From: Tamarix chinensis
Lineage: Eukaryota; Streptophyta; Magnoliopsida; Caryophyllales; Tamaricaceae
Assembly (NCBI GenBank): GCA_030549775.1
Contig: CM060174.1
Location: forward strand, 69,923,466-69,987,465
Direction of reading: 5' to 3'
Length of the DNA: 64,000 nt
Numbering within the stretch: position 1 is the first letter of the stretch; each line of letters starts with the position of its first letter. The notes below the pieces were generated by a model. It saw only the letters and a program-made list of their open reading frames with translations, was not told the origin of the DNA and ran no database searches. Below are positions 1-11,062 of the stretch, piece by piece. Made by a program: the position numbers and the translations under genes.

Positions 1-1133
1 CAGGAGTCTCAAGATATGGGACGGGCCCCCTTGAGGGAATAGAAGTAGAACGTTGATGACATGCACGTCAAGGGTATAATGTTTATCGAATAAGACACGA
101 ATAAGATACTATCCACTTAAAGAGAAAGATTGTTGAGCCAGGCCCAGACTGATCCACCGGTGAATAATAGTGGCCAAGAGCCGGGGTACCCTGGAGACCG
201 TTCCACCGGCGAATAATAGTGGCCAGGAGCATTTTTCCCTACATGATTTCCGGTCCACCGGTTATAATAGTGGGGGATTCCGTGCTCAAAAAACCAAAGT
301 AATGAAGCTAAGGCATGGAAAATACACTAAGCACTTATAGTGAAACACCATGTGAGTTAGGGCCAGACCGGTCCACCGGCGAATAATAGTGGTCAGGAGC
401 GTTCTACCCTGTATGTATTCCGGTCCACCAGCTATAATAGTAGGGTTCCCGTACTCATATAGATTATTAAAGAGTATGTGTGAAATGAACATATTGTTAA
501 GGGAACTAAAGAATAAGTTACCTGAAAATTAACCCGGCCTTCTTACATGTATTATTGTATGTTTCCTATATGATCATCCTTGTGTTATATGCTCTATGTG
601 TCAGCCTTAGCGCATCTATTACCTTACTCATTACGTAGTGTACTGATCACCCGTTTCATGAGTGTTGCTCATTCCCACGAGCAAAAGACCCATCTAAGCT
701 TGTGTAGGTAGGGGATGACATATTCGATGCCTACGACACTTATGAGGCATCGGGTGGGGCTGAGCGTCGAGCCTAGACCTGACTTGGGGATTGAGAGCGA
801 CTCGGCCGGACTCTATTTTTTTTTGGATCATGTCTTATTATATTTTAGTTATGTTATATTGTACAGTGCTTTATGTTTTGGAAAAAACTCTAGTCATGTA
901 CTCTTTAGATTGTAATCTTAAACCACGCTCTGATTCTATATTACTTGTGTTTTACTAATAACTGGTGTTTTATTAATGACTCGTATTTGATGTTAACCTT
1001 GTTTAGCCTTAGCACTTAGTACTAGAGCGGTAGGAGTGAACCGATCTGGTACTAAGTGTAGCGGTAATGCCCCTGAATTTACGGTTTTATCTTTTCCCTT
1101 CTGTTAAACCCTTTTAATTAAACGAAATTTTTC
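1..1133 (+). mobile_element. LTR-A copy 1, 3' part of a large LTR-like unit
   Basis: The stretch matches, in reverse complement, positions of LTR-A copy 2 from about 17,030 down to 15,974, and in direct sense the 3' kilobase of copy 3 (33,660-34,800). Shared landmarks are the GGGACGGGCCC block near the window start, the CCACCGG...ATAGTGG subrepeats, the 'GTTGCTCATTCCCACGAGCA' segment and the 'CCTTAGCACTTAGTACTAGA' segment near 1010. Copies 2 and 3 end in ...GGGGGTGTTACA, but here similarity stops at CAGTAGTA (about 1133) and the terminal ~17 bases are replaced by unrelated sequence. The copy is therefore cut by the window on the left and truncated on the right. Most likely a solo LTR or LTR fragment of a Ty3/gypsy family. 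No coding sequence is supported. Confidence 0.75.
152..442 (+). repeat. CCACCGG-ATAGTGG subrepeat cluster in LTR-A copy 1
   Basis: Five irregularly spaced copies of a roughly 20-bp unit of the form CCACCGGCKAATAATAGTGG start near 154, 202, 254, 372 and 425. The CCAC and GTGG ends of each unit are complementary, giving a minimal 4-bp stem. The same cluster is present in the two other LTR-A copies. Two variants alternate (GAATAATAGTGG and TATAATAGTGGG). Confidence 0.75.
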
Positions 1134-1296
1134 AGTAGTACACTTACCATTTGGGCTCGATGCCATAGTAGGCAGGGGTAGAGCCAGGGTTCCTTGGTGG
1201 CGTCATAGGACACAATCATATTTTGGGTTATGTAGAGTTTTGTTAATACTATATTTCAAAACTCTTATCTTGACATAGCGGAGGATACAGTGGGAG

Positions 1297-1594
1297 TAGG
1301 GTTGTAAATGAGCTAAGCCAGTTCGGTATTTGGTTCGGCTCGGCTAGTTAAAAGCTCGGTTCGGCTGGTTCGTTTAGTTAAACAAGTCGAGCCCGAGCTC
1401 GAAAAAGCTCAGCTTGGTTCATTTTTTGGCTTTAGCTCGTGAGCTCGGCTCGGCTCGGCCTGTTAAAAGCTTAGTTCAGCTCATTCATTTAGTTAAACGA
1501 GCCGAACCCAAACATCATTTTAGGGTTATTTAATTAAACGAGCTGAACCCAAGCTTATGGGTATTCGGTTCGGCTCGGTTCGTTTACAGCCCTA
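1297..1594. mobile_element. hAT-type MITE, complete, with 8-bp TSD
   Basis: The 298-bp unit begins TAGGGTTGTAAA and ends TTTACAGCCCTA, which is an inverted repeat with one mismatch. It is flanked by AGTGGGAG at 1289-1296 and again at 1595-1602. An 8-bp duplication with TAGGG-type ends is the hAT signature. The body is a degenerate run of GGCTCGGCTCG and GTTTAGTTAAACGAGCC motifs with no ORF, so it is non-autonomous. A second, left-truncated copy lies at 55,900-56,198 inside the copia element. Confidence 0.88.
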
Positions 1595-1602
1595 AGTGGG
1601 AG

Positions 1603-2259
1603 TGTCAAGTGTGTGTACGTTTGTGGGAATCAATTCTCTCTCTCTCTGGCCCTCTAGTACTACTGACTTTTTTAAATGGTTGTACTGCTTTTCGCTTCTC
1701 ATATTCTCTCTTTTTAGTTTTGTTCTCTTGAGGCTTTTTTTTTTCTTGGTAAATAAAACTTTTTTTTGGTAGCTCAGTAGCTCGACAATTTGTGGGGGGG
1801 GGGGGTGTTTTTGTAAGCTCTCGGGCTGCTAAGTTGATCGTTGTTTTTTTGTGGGTCGTGCATCGAAGTAATGATTATTTTGTATTCTACACACATTTAC
1901 CTCTTCGAACTACATTCTATTATATTGCAATATAGGTTTTATTATACATATATATTCTAAATACTTGATATACAGGGGGTGTTTGTATTATAAGATAAGT
2001 TTGTTAGGTTTTTGGTTACAAAAAATGCTATAAACCCTTTTATTTATAATTTATTAAGAATAAATTATGAAATTATTTGATTTATTGATGAGTGAAAATT
2101 TTTTGGGTGAATTTTTTATAAAATTATAATTTATTATCATAATATAAAATTCATAACTCAAAATAAAATGCTTCTCAAGACAAAAGGAATAATGCATTTT
2201 CTTTAATAATAAGTGTAAAGTATTATTATTATTAGTTTATATTATTGAAAGGCCATGCC
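1603..2259. other. Unassigned AT/T-rich stretch
   Basis: No ORF or recognisable element. It contains a short CT run near 1635, several T8-T10 runs and a run of 12 G at 1794-1805. The segment from about 1977 (GGGGGTGTTTGTATTA) looks like the start of a small transposon, but I found no matching inverted end or target duplication. Confidence 0.5.
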
Positions 2260-3000
2260 CATTGAGTTGTTCAAGCTTGGTTCGGGCCACATTCCCGAAA
2301 GACTTAAACGTCCCACTCTAATAATCTTTTTCGAGCAAGTAGCAATCCTGTACAAAGCAACATTATATCCCATATCGCCACTACCCTAGCCAAAAAAGCT
2401 GCAATAATCTCCTCACAGGATTTATGTGCCACCCACATTTTTTTTTTGAAACCAAAGAGCCTCTTTTTGCCGAGTCTATCGTAGATCCCACACTTTGATT
2501 GCCCAAGTGTTCTGACCAGGTTCTATCCATATGCTCCACTCCAGGGTGAGGAGACATATTGGTCCAACTCATCATGGCCAGTGCTCTGTCAAGTCTGTAT
2601 TGCAAATCACAAACTCCACCATTATCATTTGTGTACTCAACACCTCGGGATCCCATATCCCATGATCCGCAATCATCAAAAGCTTCACTAAAATGTCTGA
2701 GTGGCCTCCCCTCTTCCATCACGCTGCCAATCTTCTCGTAGATTAATAGTGTTTCATTGAACATGACCAACCATAGAAAATCTGAATATGCGATGAGAAA
2801 AGCCTAACGTAACTCCACTGACAGACTCCTATTATTTTCATCTGGCCAACCATAGAACCAAGTGAACCTCCAAATTACATCTCCAAAATGTCCTCCATTC
2901 TCACGTCGATGTGATGCATCGACAATTGAGAGGAGATGAACTCGTAGCTCCTTCTGCCAAAGTATGGCAAGGCCGCACACTTCTTCCAACATGCACGTAT
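2260..3000 (-). pseudogene. LINE ORF2 fragment (endonuclease C-terminal region)
   Basis: On the minus strand this reads as the back half of a plant L1-like endonuclease domain. Near 2990-2810 are a 'GLAILW' block and an 'IWRFTWFYGWP' block that match the family's GGLALLW and WRfTGfYG motifs. From about 2770 come 'FNETLL', 'RPLRHFSEAFDDCG' and 'YRLDRALAMMSW', matching FNEIL, the acidic-Cys block and the RLDRAL motif. A frameshift near 2460 leads into 'FGFKKKMWVAHKSCEEII', the conserved linker before the reverse transcriptase. No reverse transcriptase follows, so it is a truncated, frameshifted relic. The LINE at 29.7-39.9 kb belongs to a different subgroup, because its endonuclease motifs differ. 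Confidence 0.82.
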
Positions 3001-3593
3001 TTCTTACTGATTATTGGCAACATAAACTGATATATTTACGCTGAAGATCAAGGAGAAATTAACCATTCAATCTAACACTTACTTATCAAACCCCTTGTTA
3101 GCTAATTTAATGTCTATTAAAACAAACTTGGGACGCTACCTCCGGATCAAATCCCAAGGTGAAGAGCCGCAAGGGGATTGTCAAGTCCCCTGTAGTTCAA
3201 AAAGAGGGTGGACATCTACTCGGTCCAGCGGGGCGCCCTAGGCACTCATCGCCTGGTCAAGAACTAATTGTTTGTTAACATAGCATATCTGCATGCCATC
3301 ATGCAGTACTCTCTGCTGATCCATCTCCCTCTTCGTCTTCCACACAGATGAAAAGGTTGTTTGAATTGCCTGAAGCTAAAGATCTTCTTCGTCGGTTATC
3401 GGACGATGAAGGAATGTTGAATTCGGTCATCTTCACTGTCATCCTCAAGATTACAAGCAATGATCTTCATATTCACTACATATATAGATGTCTATCAATT
3501 AATAAATTCTCACACTCATTCACTAAATCAATTTTCATCTCTAAGAGAAACTAGAAGTGCATGGCCCCCCATTTTTTCTGCTAAAAAAAATTG
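3001..3593. other. Unassigned; one short exon-like ORF
   Basis: Nothing recognised with confidence. At 3331-3348 a pyrimidine tract runs into CACACAG and then ATG, followed by about 40 codons with a protein-like start (MKRLFELPEAKDLLRRLSDD). It could be a captured exon piece or chance. A GC-richer patch at 3130-3250 has no match I can name. Confidence 0.35.
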
Positions 3594-5404
3594 TTTTATT
3601 GGATATATATATACATGTAATAATGGATGTTGCCATGGGATCTAGTATAAGTCGATATAATAAAAGAGTTACAAAAAGTTACAACAACACTGAGCAAATT
3701 ACAAGGCCAGGGACATAAAGGTTCAAAAAGTACAACTACAACAACAAAACTACACCCTATGGTGAAGCTTTGGTTAGTCCTAACTTCTGGTCCCAAAACT
3801 CCTTCCTTAAAAGGGATCTCCTCCTAAGGATCCTCGCTGTTCTCATAGTCCTCAAACCACTTCATGTAATACACATATTTAGATGAAGAATTATAGTATC
3901 AATATGGCTTTTTTGTATAGAGTAAACCACAACACCTCTATAGAGGTAGCATGATTCACAACAAACATATGATCAAGTACATAAGACATACAAAAACATG
4001 CAATAATAATAAATACAAATACATACGATATCATGGAACACTTTTGATAACAATAATCAACGGAAGAACACAACGATAAAACATACAATCACATGTGATC
4101 ACAACAAATATAGATAATTAAGATTCCGCAATTTACATATGATAATAACCACTGATGCCCTAACAGAAGGACTGATTACTCTAAGAATTGGAATCAATTA
4201 GAACACACACAAGAATTGAGAAGAGAAGAACACTCAAGAACATAGATTGGGAGAAACAAATGATTTTATTGATGTGAAGTAACTGTGATTATGAAGAGAA
4301 TAAAATAAATCCTCACCTAAATCACTCAATTCATAAAGAAATTACAAGATAACTCCAGAGGAGAGATGAGGACGACGCTATGCAGATTAGGGTTCTAATC
4401 GCATAGTATTAATACTAAACACGGGCCCCCCATATTTTTTTCAGCTTTGACAATATTTAGTATTTTGGTCACAAATTCTTCGTTTGATCTCCAATCAAGA
4501 TGATTCTTGATGAATTGGAAAGCTAATAGAAAGATCTACAACTTTTATGTTCAACACTTTTCTAAAAGCTTGTTTCATTAAGGTAAAATATTCACATACT
4601 TCCATAATAACTTATAGTTCTACTCCAAATTCCTTTGAAATATTTCATACACTAATCCAAGCTATTATACACACCAAATACGAGTCACAAGATCACAATA
4701 ACCACTCATGCCCTAAAAAGGGCAATCAACATGATTAAAATATAACTCTACCACAGATTACTCCAAACCCTAATCTAATTATTAATTCATTATCATGATG
4801 ATCTAACTAATCCAATTCAATCTAATTCATTTCAAACATTAAAGGGGACAAAATCTCATCATCCTAAGGCAATGATCAACAAAGAAGTTTTACTAATTAA
4901 AATACACCAATTCTAAGGCAAAAGTCACTAAAGAAGTGATACAACATAACAATTGTCCATACTAAAAACCTTAATGCTTAAGTTCTTAAGTATGTGTACC
5001 TTTGTATAGGGTGTATATGGATTGCCTATAGAGAAGAAGTACACCCTCTAACTCCAAGGTTCAACTATGCACTCAATGTCTAAATCCAAGGCATGAGATC
5101 CATTTCCCAAATCACATTCTCTTTCAATTTAATAAATTAGTAGTTTATTTGATGCCATTTTATTACTCGACAAAGGATATTATGATCCACAAAAGAATCA
5201 AATCTACCTTAACAACTAAAGTTCATCAACACTACCTAGTCATTAAGGCTTAAGGTAACATTAAAACAAAAGTTACTTTAGACAACGCCTAAAATATAAT
5301 GGTTCCTAGTTAGCGTTGTTGTAGATTACATTTGACAACAATTAAAAATACTATCATTGTAAATGATCTGAAAATTAGAAGCGTGGTTCACTAAGCTTGA
5401 TATT
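3594..5404. repeat. Decayed LTR-like DNA
   Basis: Non-coding. The 4,980-5,260 part aligns by eye with 59,870-60,110 in LTR-C; both carry the blocks CAACTATGCACTC and an AAATTAGTAGTTTATT/AATGATTAGTGTTTTATT block. The stretch is therefore probably an old member of the same 'TGTAACACC' LTR superfamily. It is interrupted by the 533-bp insert described separately. Ends could not be fixed. Confidence 0.45.
4164..4696. mobile_element. 533-bp insert between 20-bp direct repeats
   Basis: The 20-mer AATAACCACTGATGCCCTAA at 4144-4163 recurs with one mismatch at 4697-4716. Between them lie 533 bp with no long ORF. A duplication of this length is longer than LTR elements (5 bp) or hAT (8 bp) make and would fit a LINE/SINE-type insertion, but I see no poly-A tail or polymerase III boxes. 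It could instead be a local duplication. Confidence 0.45.
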
Positions 5405-5493
5405 ACTATAACACTCTGGTTTTTTGGAAATGAAAAAAAAATTAAAAGAATTAAGCGCGGAAGCTAAAATAATAATAATGAAGGGTGATACCA
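5405..5493 (-). repeat. Truncated end of a TGTAACACC-type LTR
   Basis: It starts TATAACACTCTGG and reaches a GCGGAAGC block about 50 bp in. The other units show the same layout at this end: LTR-A copy 2 starts TGTAACACCCCC with GTGGAAGC, LTR-B has TAACACCCC with GCGGAAGC, and LTR-C starts TATAACACCACC with GAGGAAGC. The sequence is cut off at about 5493, where CACTA-type sequence begins. Confidence 0.4.
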
Positions 5494-5699
5494 CACTATC
5501 TCATAAAAGGGTTTCCATAACAATTATTTTATGACTTCATTGACGGTTTTGAATCGTTATTGAATCGCTTGTTATTAAAGCTTTAATAACGGTTGAAAAC
5601 CTTCATAAAAAATAAACAAAAAACTACAAATGTTGGGGTAAACTTGGGTTTTAACAACTGTTTATATGTCAAAGTCATCATTAAAACAAAGTTTTAATA

Positions 5700-6260
5700 A
5701 CGGTTTCTACATAATAACCATTTTTAAAACAATGTTTTAATAGTGGTTTTTCTCCCAAAACTGTTGTTAAAACATCAATGATTTAGGGTTTTAACCATTG
5801 ATACACATTTATTGAACCCTAATTAGGATTAAATGAGCATTAAGTGCAACTTTTAATAACAATTTTTATTAAAAACCATTGTTAAAACATAACTAATTTA
5901 GGGTTTTAATCATTGATTACGCATTTATTAAACCCTAATATGGATTAAATGAGAATTAAATGTAACTTTTAATAATAATTTTTACATTAAAATCGTTGTT
6001 AAAATGTAACCAATTTACAATTTTAATCAATGATTATGTATTTATTAAACCCTAATTAGAATTAGATGAGCGTTAAATGAAAATTTTATTCACAGTTTAT
6101 ACATAAAAATCGTTGTTAAAACACAACCAATTTAGGATTTTAATCATTGATTACACATTTATTAGACCCTAATTTGGATTAAATAAGCATTAAATGCATC
6201 TTTAAATAATGGTTTTAAAGATACCTATTATTAAAAACTATATATAGAATAATTATTTAA
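5700..6260. repeat. About 117-bp tandem repeat, four degenerate units
   Basis: The landmark ACCCTAAT recurs at about 5816, 5932, 6049 and 6166, a spacing of 116-117 bp. Each unit carries a GTTTTAAYCATTGATTAC block, an ATTAAATGAGCATTAAATG block and a pair of AACAATTTTT/AAACCRTTGTTAAAAC segments of opposite sense that could pair. Position and motif type fit the subterminal region of the neighbouring CACTA element. Confidence 0.7.
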
Positions 6261-6399
6261 GGTTTTATAATTTTTCTTACTTAAAACCATTATTAAAACT
6301 TCTTATAATAACGGTTTCAAGTAAGAACCATTATTAAAACTTTACTATTTTTTTATAGTTTTTGCAGTTGTGTTCTAGCCTACATACACGGTTGTATGT

Positions 6400-6438
6400 T
6401 CAAATATTTATCAAATCTGCAATGTAAAACAACATCAA

Positions 6439-6478
<40 letters not shown>

Positions 6479-6900
6479 TTTCCTCCTTCCAAATGATAAT
6501 ACATATTTTCAACCAATCTGTAATTGGTATGCCTTAGTACATATATACATAAATAAGCTAATAAAGTAGGAAGTAAAAAGTATACTAACATATCAATAAA
6601 TTTTTTCCCACCACGATGAGCTTCTGCAAAAGGCAAGGAATATGTTCAAAGGGAATTAAATACATAGACTTTATTTTGTTCAAGTCAGACAACATATAAA
6701 ACCCAATGTTCACTTACTATGTGAGGAATAAGATAAAGCTTGTTGTATCCCTCGCTTAAAATATGATATGCTAGATATTTTATGTGCCTACCTTCTCTTG
6801 TTGTTGTATCGTTAGCTATGTAGTATGGGCACACAAACATAATAGAGGAAAACATTCCCTCTGCCACAGCACAACTAGCTACCAACCTATGGATGACAAT
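6400..6900 (-). pseudogene. Ulp1-like protease relic of CACTA
   Basis: The minus-strand reading at 6,885-6,688 ends 'LYLIPHIVSEHWVLYVV'. This matches the (L)IP..N..HW.L.V motif around the catalytic histidine of the Ulp1/C48 cysteine-protease family, which many plant CACTA elements carry at the C-terminal end of their second gene. A further exon-like piece begins after a CTTTTGCAG acceptor-like site at about 6,630. The catalytic cysteine region is not visible and the (TA)n tract lies downstream, so the domain is broken. The equivalent piece in the other CACTA element is at 27,270-27,960. Confidence 0.6.
6442..6475. repeat. (TA)n microsatellite
   Basis: About 17 TA units, inside the Ulp1-like relic of the CACTA element. 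They account for the IY-repeat reading frame there. Confidence 0.9.
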
Positions 6901-7392
6901 AATAATGCATATTTAGTAATAACTGATAACTCATATAAGAGGTCATAAAAATTTTAATTCAACAAAAAGCACTAAAATATATCATATGAAATAATACTTA
7001 CATAACATATACAGCAACACTCATGGTTGACATCCATTCCTGATTATATTTGTCATTTATATCAATTGTCGATACCATATATGTAGCGTCGTCCCTCCCC
7101 ACATACTCAGGACAACTATCAATTGAAATATAATTGTCACAGAAATAGTTTTGGGTATAGAAATACAACAAAGCTAAAGTTGGTGGTGGTTGGTTCTTCT
7201 CTGAAGATGGAATCTTTTGTGGGACAACACATTTTTTAGATTTAGCTCTCTTTCCTTAATCGGTGCCCTCTTTTGTGTTGCTCGTTCAGCTAATACCTCT
7301 CTTTCCCTTACTCCTAGGAGCATTCTTCTTTTTTTATTCCTTTATCGATATTAATAAGCGAAATATATTTAACACACACACACACACACACA

Positions 7393-7719
7393 TTAACAAG
7401 GTATAAACAATGTAAGTAATAAATAAGGTATAAACAATGTAAGTAATAAATAAGGTCTAATAATGATGGAGAATGGCATTACCTCTTCAGTAATGAGACA
7501 TATCTGATCCGCGAACCAAGGTGAGAATCTTCCACGAGCTTCTAGCACTGTGGCTACCTCATTACCTTCTTTATAGCAAGGCAAAGGCGCATCTCCAAAT
7601 CTTAAAGTGTCAATACTTATTGTCCTTGTATTTAGGGCTAAGTTATAAACATGGACTATTTGCATTTGGGTACTATGATTGATGCATACCCTTCCTCTCC
7701 AAAAGAGTTGAAAGTTCAT
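7393..7719 (-). pseudogene. CACTA second-gene C-terminal region
   Basis: A 108-codon frame reads 'LRFGDAPLPCYKEGNEVATV' followed by 'LEARGRFSPWFADQICL'. These match the conserved block after the Ptta domain in CACTA-encoded proteins (DAPLP.P....EV.TV..A.G..V.WP..L). The corresponding block of the plus-strand CACTA element is at about 26,540-26,640, reading 'LRFLWNDAPFSYA'. Function of this block is unknown; it is seen only in transposon proteins. The frame ends in low-complexity sequence. Confidence 0.65.
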
Positions 7720-8479
7720 TCGCTAACAAATCACACTTATACAATCCCTAAAATAAAATATTACACATTAGTAATTATTTATGACACTTGATACATTTAA
7801 TAACAATTCATAGTTTGTAATGTTTACCTCCGAAAGAGAAGAAAGACATGCATCAGGTTTGCTACTGTCTCTAATGTTATTTACATTGGGTATGTGAAGT
7901 TGATCATGTTCAACTAAATTAGATGGCTTATACCCTTGAGATTTGATAAATGACAACTATTTTTCCATTGTTGTCATCCATTCAAATGCCATGTTTAATT
8001 TCTGGGTAAGGATAGCCACTTACTCATTGGTGTTATGAGAACTACGAGATCGACAACACATGCTTGTTCTTGTAACCCCTAATCCAAGATCCTTGTATCT
8101 TTTTGGGTGTTTTATAATTCTTGTAGCCTATGACACAATGTTATATTCGTCCATACCCTACATAGAATTTGGCGTTTCAAATTGTTCCTATAATGTATGT
8201 AATATATGTGAATTCAGCATATAGGAATACATATAAGATAATAGTTTGCTCAAAGAAAACCAAGTAGAGTTAGGGATATCTACAAACTTACAATTTTTTT
8301 TGAAGCGTCTTCTACATGTTCATTAAGATATGCATCTTTTTTGTTCTAGCCTTCCTCCATAATGGACCAATATTGATGGACAATGTACATGGATCCAAGT
8401 CCTGGGCTATGAGTTGTGAATCAAAAATAAATCTTATAATAAGAATATTATTATAACATTAGACTTGAACATTTAAATA

Positions 8480-8900
8480 GATAAATCAAAATCTCATACA
8501 AACTCTTCTTCAAGGCCTACATAGCCTTTATGAGCCATATTTTACCTTTACTTATTTTGTTTAGCAATGTATTTATTTTTGGCACTTTTCTCCTACGTTG
8601 CAAGCCAAAATATTTACTCATAGTTATTTAAATATTAATAAAATATTCTTAATCAAAATTTTAATTGTTATCTAACAAATACCTTAAAATTATCTAAAAG
8701 GCGATATGAAATAAATTCATTCCAACTATCTTCATCAATGACACTATAATATTTGGGTGGGTTTGGGTGTAGAGAGTCATCCCTCTTTCTATATATTTTT
8801 CTATTTGCCAAGTGCACCCTAAATGTTCTTAGACGCTCACTGCAATGTCTAAGAAGTCATTTCTTCTTCGTCTCTAGGCTTTGAACAATCTCTCCAAAAT
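8480..8900 (-). pseudogene. Ptta/En-Spm plant transposase region of CACTA
   Basis: On the minus strand, 8,870-8,690 reads 'LRTFRVHLANRKIYRK', then 'PPKYYSVIDEDSWNEFISYR' and 'LLDNF'. This is the Ptta-family block (AWR.FR..L..K.I..., PP..YS.I....W..FV..R). After a short AT-rich gap, 8,620-8,510 reads 'REKSAKNKYIAKQNK' and 'MAHKGYVGLEEEF' with two stops, matching the family's K.KN...H..G.KG(Y/F)A.LEEE block. Stops and frame changes show it is dead. In intact elements this is part of the second (TNPA-like) gene, a DNA-binding helper of transposition. Confidence 0.75.
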
Positions 8901-9271
8901 AAGATTTGACATACAAAAATAATTAAAAAAAAGGCATATTTACTGTGACTTCCTCCCGATTATGCTCCTTGTAACCCTTCAGAACCTGCTTCCAATTATT
9001 ATACAAAATAGGAACACGATTATGTGTGACGAGTGAAATGTATATTAGAAACATGTATGATTTGGGCCAATAGGAAGATTATAAGTATTCGATCCCAACT
9101 CCACCTATTTTCTTCTATTTCGCATGTCAGTGATGATTATCATAATAGTAGGTCATCTCTTCCCTTCTTCATCACTACTATCCCTATCAAACTTTTTATT
9201 CACCATATCCCTACAAAATATCAATAAATAAATTATGTAAGAATGTTATGTAATTATCCTCATGAAATAAA

Positions 9272-10620
9272 TTATTTTTCAACGCAATACATATTTAATG
9301 AATATAAACAAAATATTAATTTAAAAAAGAAAAGAGAAGAAGCACACATATCATATGTTACAATATTATTACCCTCTTCGACTTCTTTTCCTTCTTTTTT
9401 TCTTGTTTTTTGATTTTTTTCAGGATCTAATACATATATTACTTCACAATGATCATCCCTTAAATATATTTCCTCCACATTATTGTTATTGTTATCATCA
9501 TTCAATGATTGAGTTTCTTGTACACCCAATACACACTCTTTATCCCAATTGGCATCATTTTCATCATCACACTCATTAGCATTTCTTTTCTTCATAGATA
9601 GTACCATAGATCATCTGTTATCAACAAAATCAGAGACAAAGAATACTTGTGTTCCTTGTGATTCCAAGATGAATGGATCTTGTTTATGCCCTACCCTATT
9701 GAGATCTACTAATGTGAATCCATCTTCATATCTAACCCCATAGCTATTATCAACCCATCTGCAGCCAAATATAGGGACTTTAAATATAGTGTAATTTATA
9801 TCTGCATAGGATGGATTCTTATCATTCATACTAGCAACATGCATTGCCTCAGCTACTAAAGTCACCCCACTATTATGCATTATACTCTTCTCATCTTTTT
9901 GTTTTGTATAAAAAGTGTAACCGTTAGTGGTATAACTAGTATATGAGAAAATTTTATAACGCGCTTTTTGAGACAACCAATGCATGGTTTCAGAAAATAA
10001 AGTTGGGGAATGTCTTATGAGTGAAATAATGCAATCTCTCAACCAACTGATAAAGGAAAGACTATGTTTATCGATTATCCATTTCTCAATCTTTGATGGA
10101 TTTATAACATGTCAGGGCCTACATGTCCAAACTATTTTCCCCTAATACACTATCCTTCAATTTTCTGTACATGTCGAGACTTAGGAATACCAAGAGGTTT
10201 AGCATTTAACAAGTACTTTATGAAAAATTCAAGTGCCTCTTTTACAAGGTAACTCTCAACATTGCATCCTTCTAGCTGGTATCAATTCTTCACGTAACAT
10301 TTTATTAACTTCATAAACTACTCAAAGGGGTACATCCAATTCCATAAAAAGGTCCTAGCATTTTTATCTCATAAACTAAATGAACATTTAGATGTAAAAT
10401 AATGTCAAAGAATGAGGGTGGAAAGTACATTGCAAGCTATTACAAAGTAATCACAATCCCTCTTTACAAGGCATCCAAACTATCAAGATGTACGACTTTG
10501 GAGCAAAATGCATTAAAGAACCAACAAAGCCTCGTGATTGTAATTCAAACATGCTTATATTGAAATTGTGGTACCAAAAATTTTAAGGAAAATTTGGCAC
10601 GCTGCATGCACATCATGAGC
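9272..10620 (-). pseudogene. CACTA transposase relic: DUF4218 then DUF4216
   Basis: From 10,590 to about 10,300 the minus strand reads 'ITRLCWFFNAFCSKV', then 'FPPSFFDIILHLNVHLVYEI', which is the core of DUF4218, with several stops. 'YLVKEALEFFIKYL' follows. From 10,042 a clean frame holds DUF4216: 'YTSYTTNGYTFYTKQKD', 'NSGVTLVAEAMH', 'YTIFKVPIFGCRWVDN' and 'GFTLVDLNRVGHKQDPFI'. That frame stops at TGA (about 9,611) where the family has Trp (DxRW), and then reads on as 'SMVLSMKKRN' plus an acidic, Asn-rich tail to 9,272. A single nonsense change therefore splits an otherwise open ~250-codon stretch. TNP2 (transposase_21), expected upstream, is not recognisable. Confidence 0.85.
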
Positions 10621-10919
10621 TCATGCACGAAGAGGGAAATAGCTAATTATCTTGATTTTGTGTGATTTCTTTAGGCAAAGATGATGTCGGTGGTTCTACA
10701 AAACCAAATGAAACTAAGAGAAGAGAGAGCAGGGGAAGGCTACAACGATGAAGCCAAATGGAGTAGAGAAGAGGAAGGAGATTCTACAACGGGGAAACCA
10801 AATAGGATAGAGAGGGTAGTAGGGGAGGGTAGTGTTTGGTTGTGGTGAGGGGTATGGTTTAGGGGACAACCGAACAAAGAAAAGAGATAGAGGAAGAGAT
10901 AATAGCGCATGGGTCTATG

Positions 10920-10953
<34 letters not shown>

Positions 10954-10962
10954 TGTGTGTGT

Positions 10963-11005
<43 letters not shown>

Positions 11006-11024
11006 GGTTGGGTTTGAACTAGGA

Positions 11025-11062
<38 letters not shown>

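Larger units (their letters stand above)
5494..10620 (-). mobile_element. CACTA (En/Spm) transposon, decayed, minus orientation
   Basis: Coding relics on the minus strand appear in the usual order for plant CACTA elements: DUF4218 and DUF4216 (10,620-9,272), a Ptta/En-Spm-type region (about 8,900-8,480), its C-terminal continuation (7,719-7,393) and an Ulp1-like region (6,900-6,400). A repeat-rich AT tract with AACGGTTTT/AAACCATT motifs follows (5,494-6,345), typical of CACTA subterminal DNA. A candidate terminus CACTATC lies at 5494. The opposite end and most of TNP2 are not recognisable beyond 10,620, so the right limit is only a minimum. No frame is intact, so it cannot be autonomous. Confidence 0.8.

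Noticed and set aside
1289..1603. 9-bp TSD reading (AGTGGGAGT) implying a Mutator MITE
   Set aside because: With the T assigned to the element, the ends become TAGGG...CCCTA and the TSD 8 bp, which fits hAT better.
3130..3250. GC-richer patch considered as a tRNA-derived SINE head
   Set aside because: A GGGATTTGATCC stretch on the minus strand loosely resembles a B box, but no A box, tail or duplication could be found.
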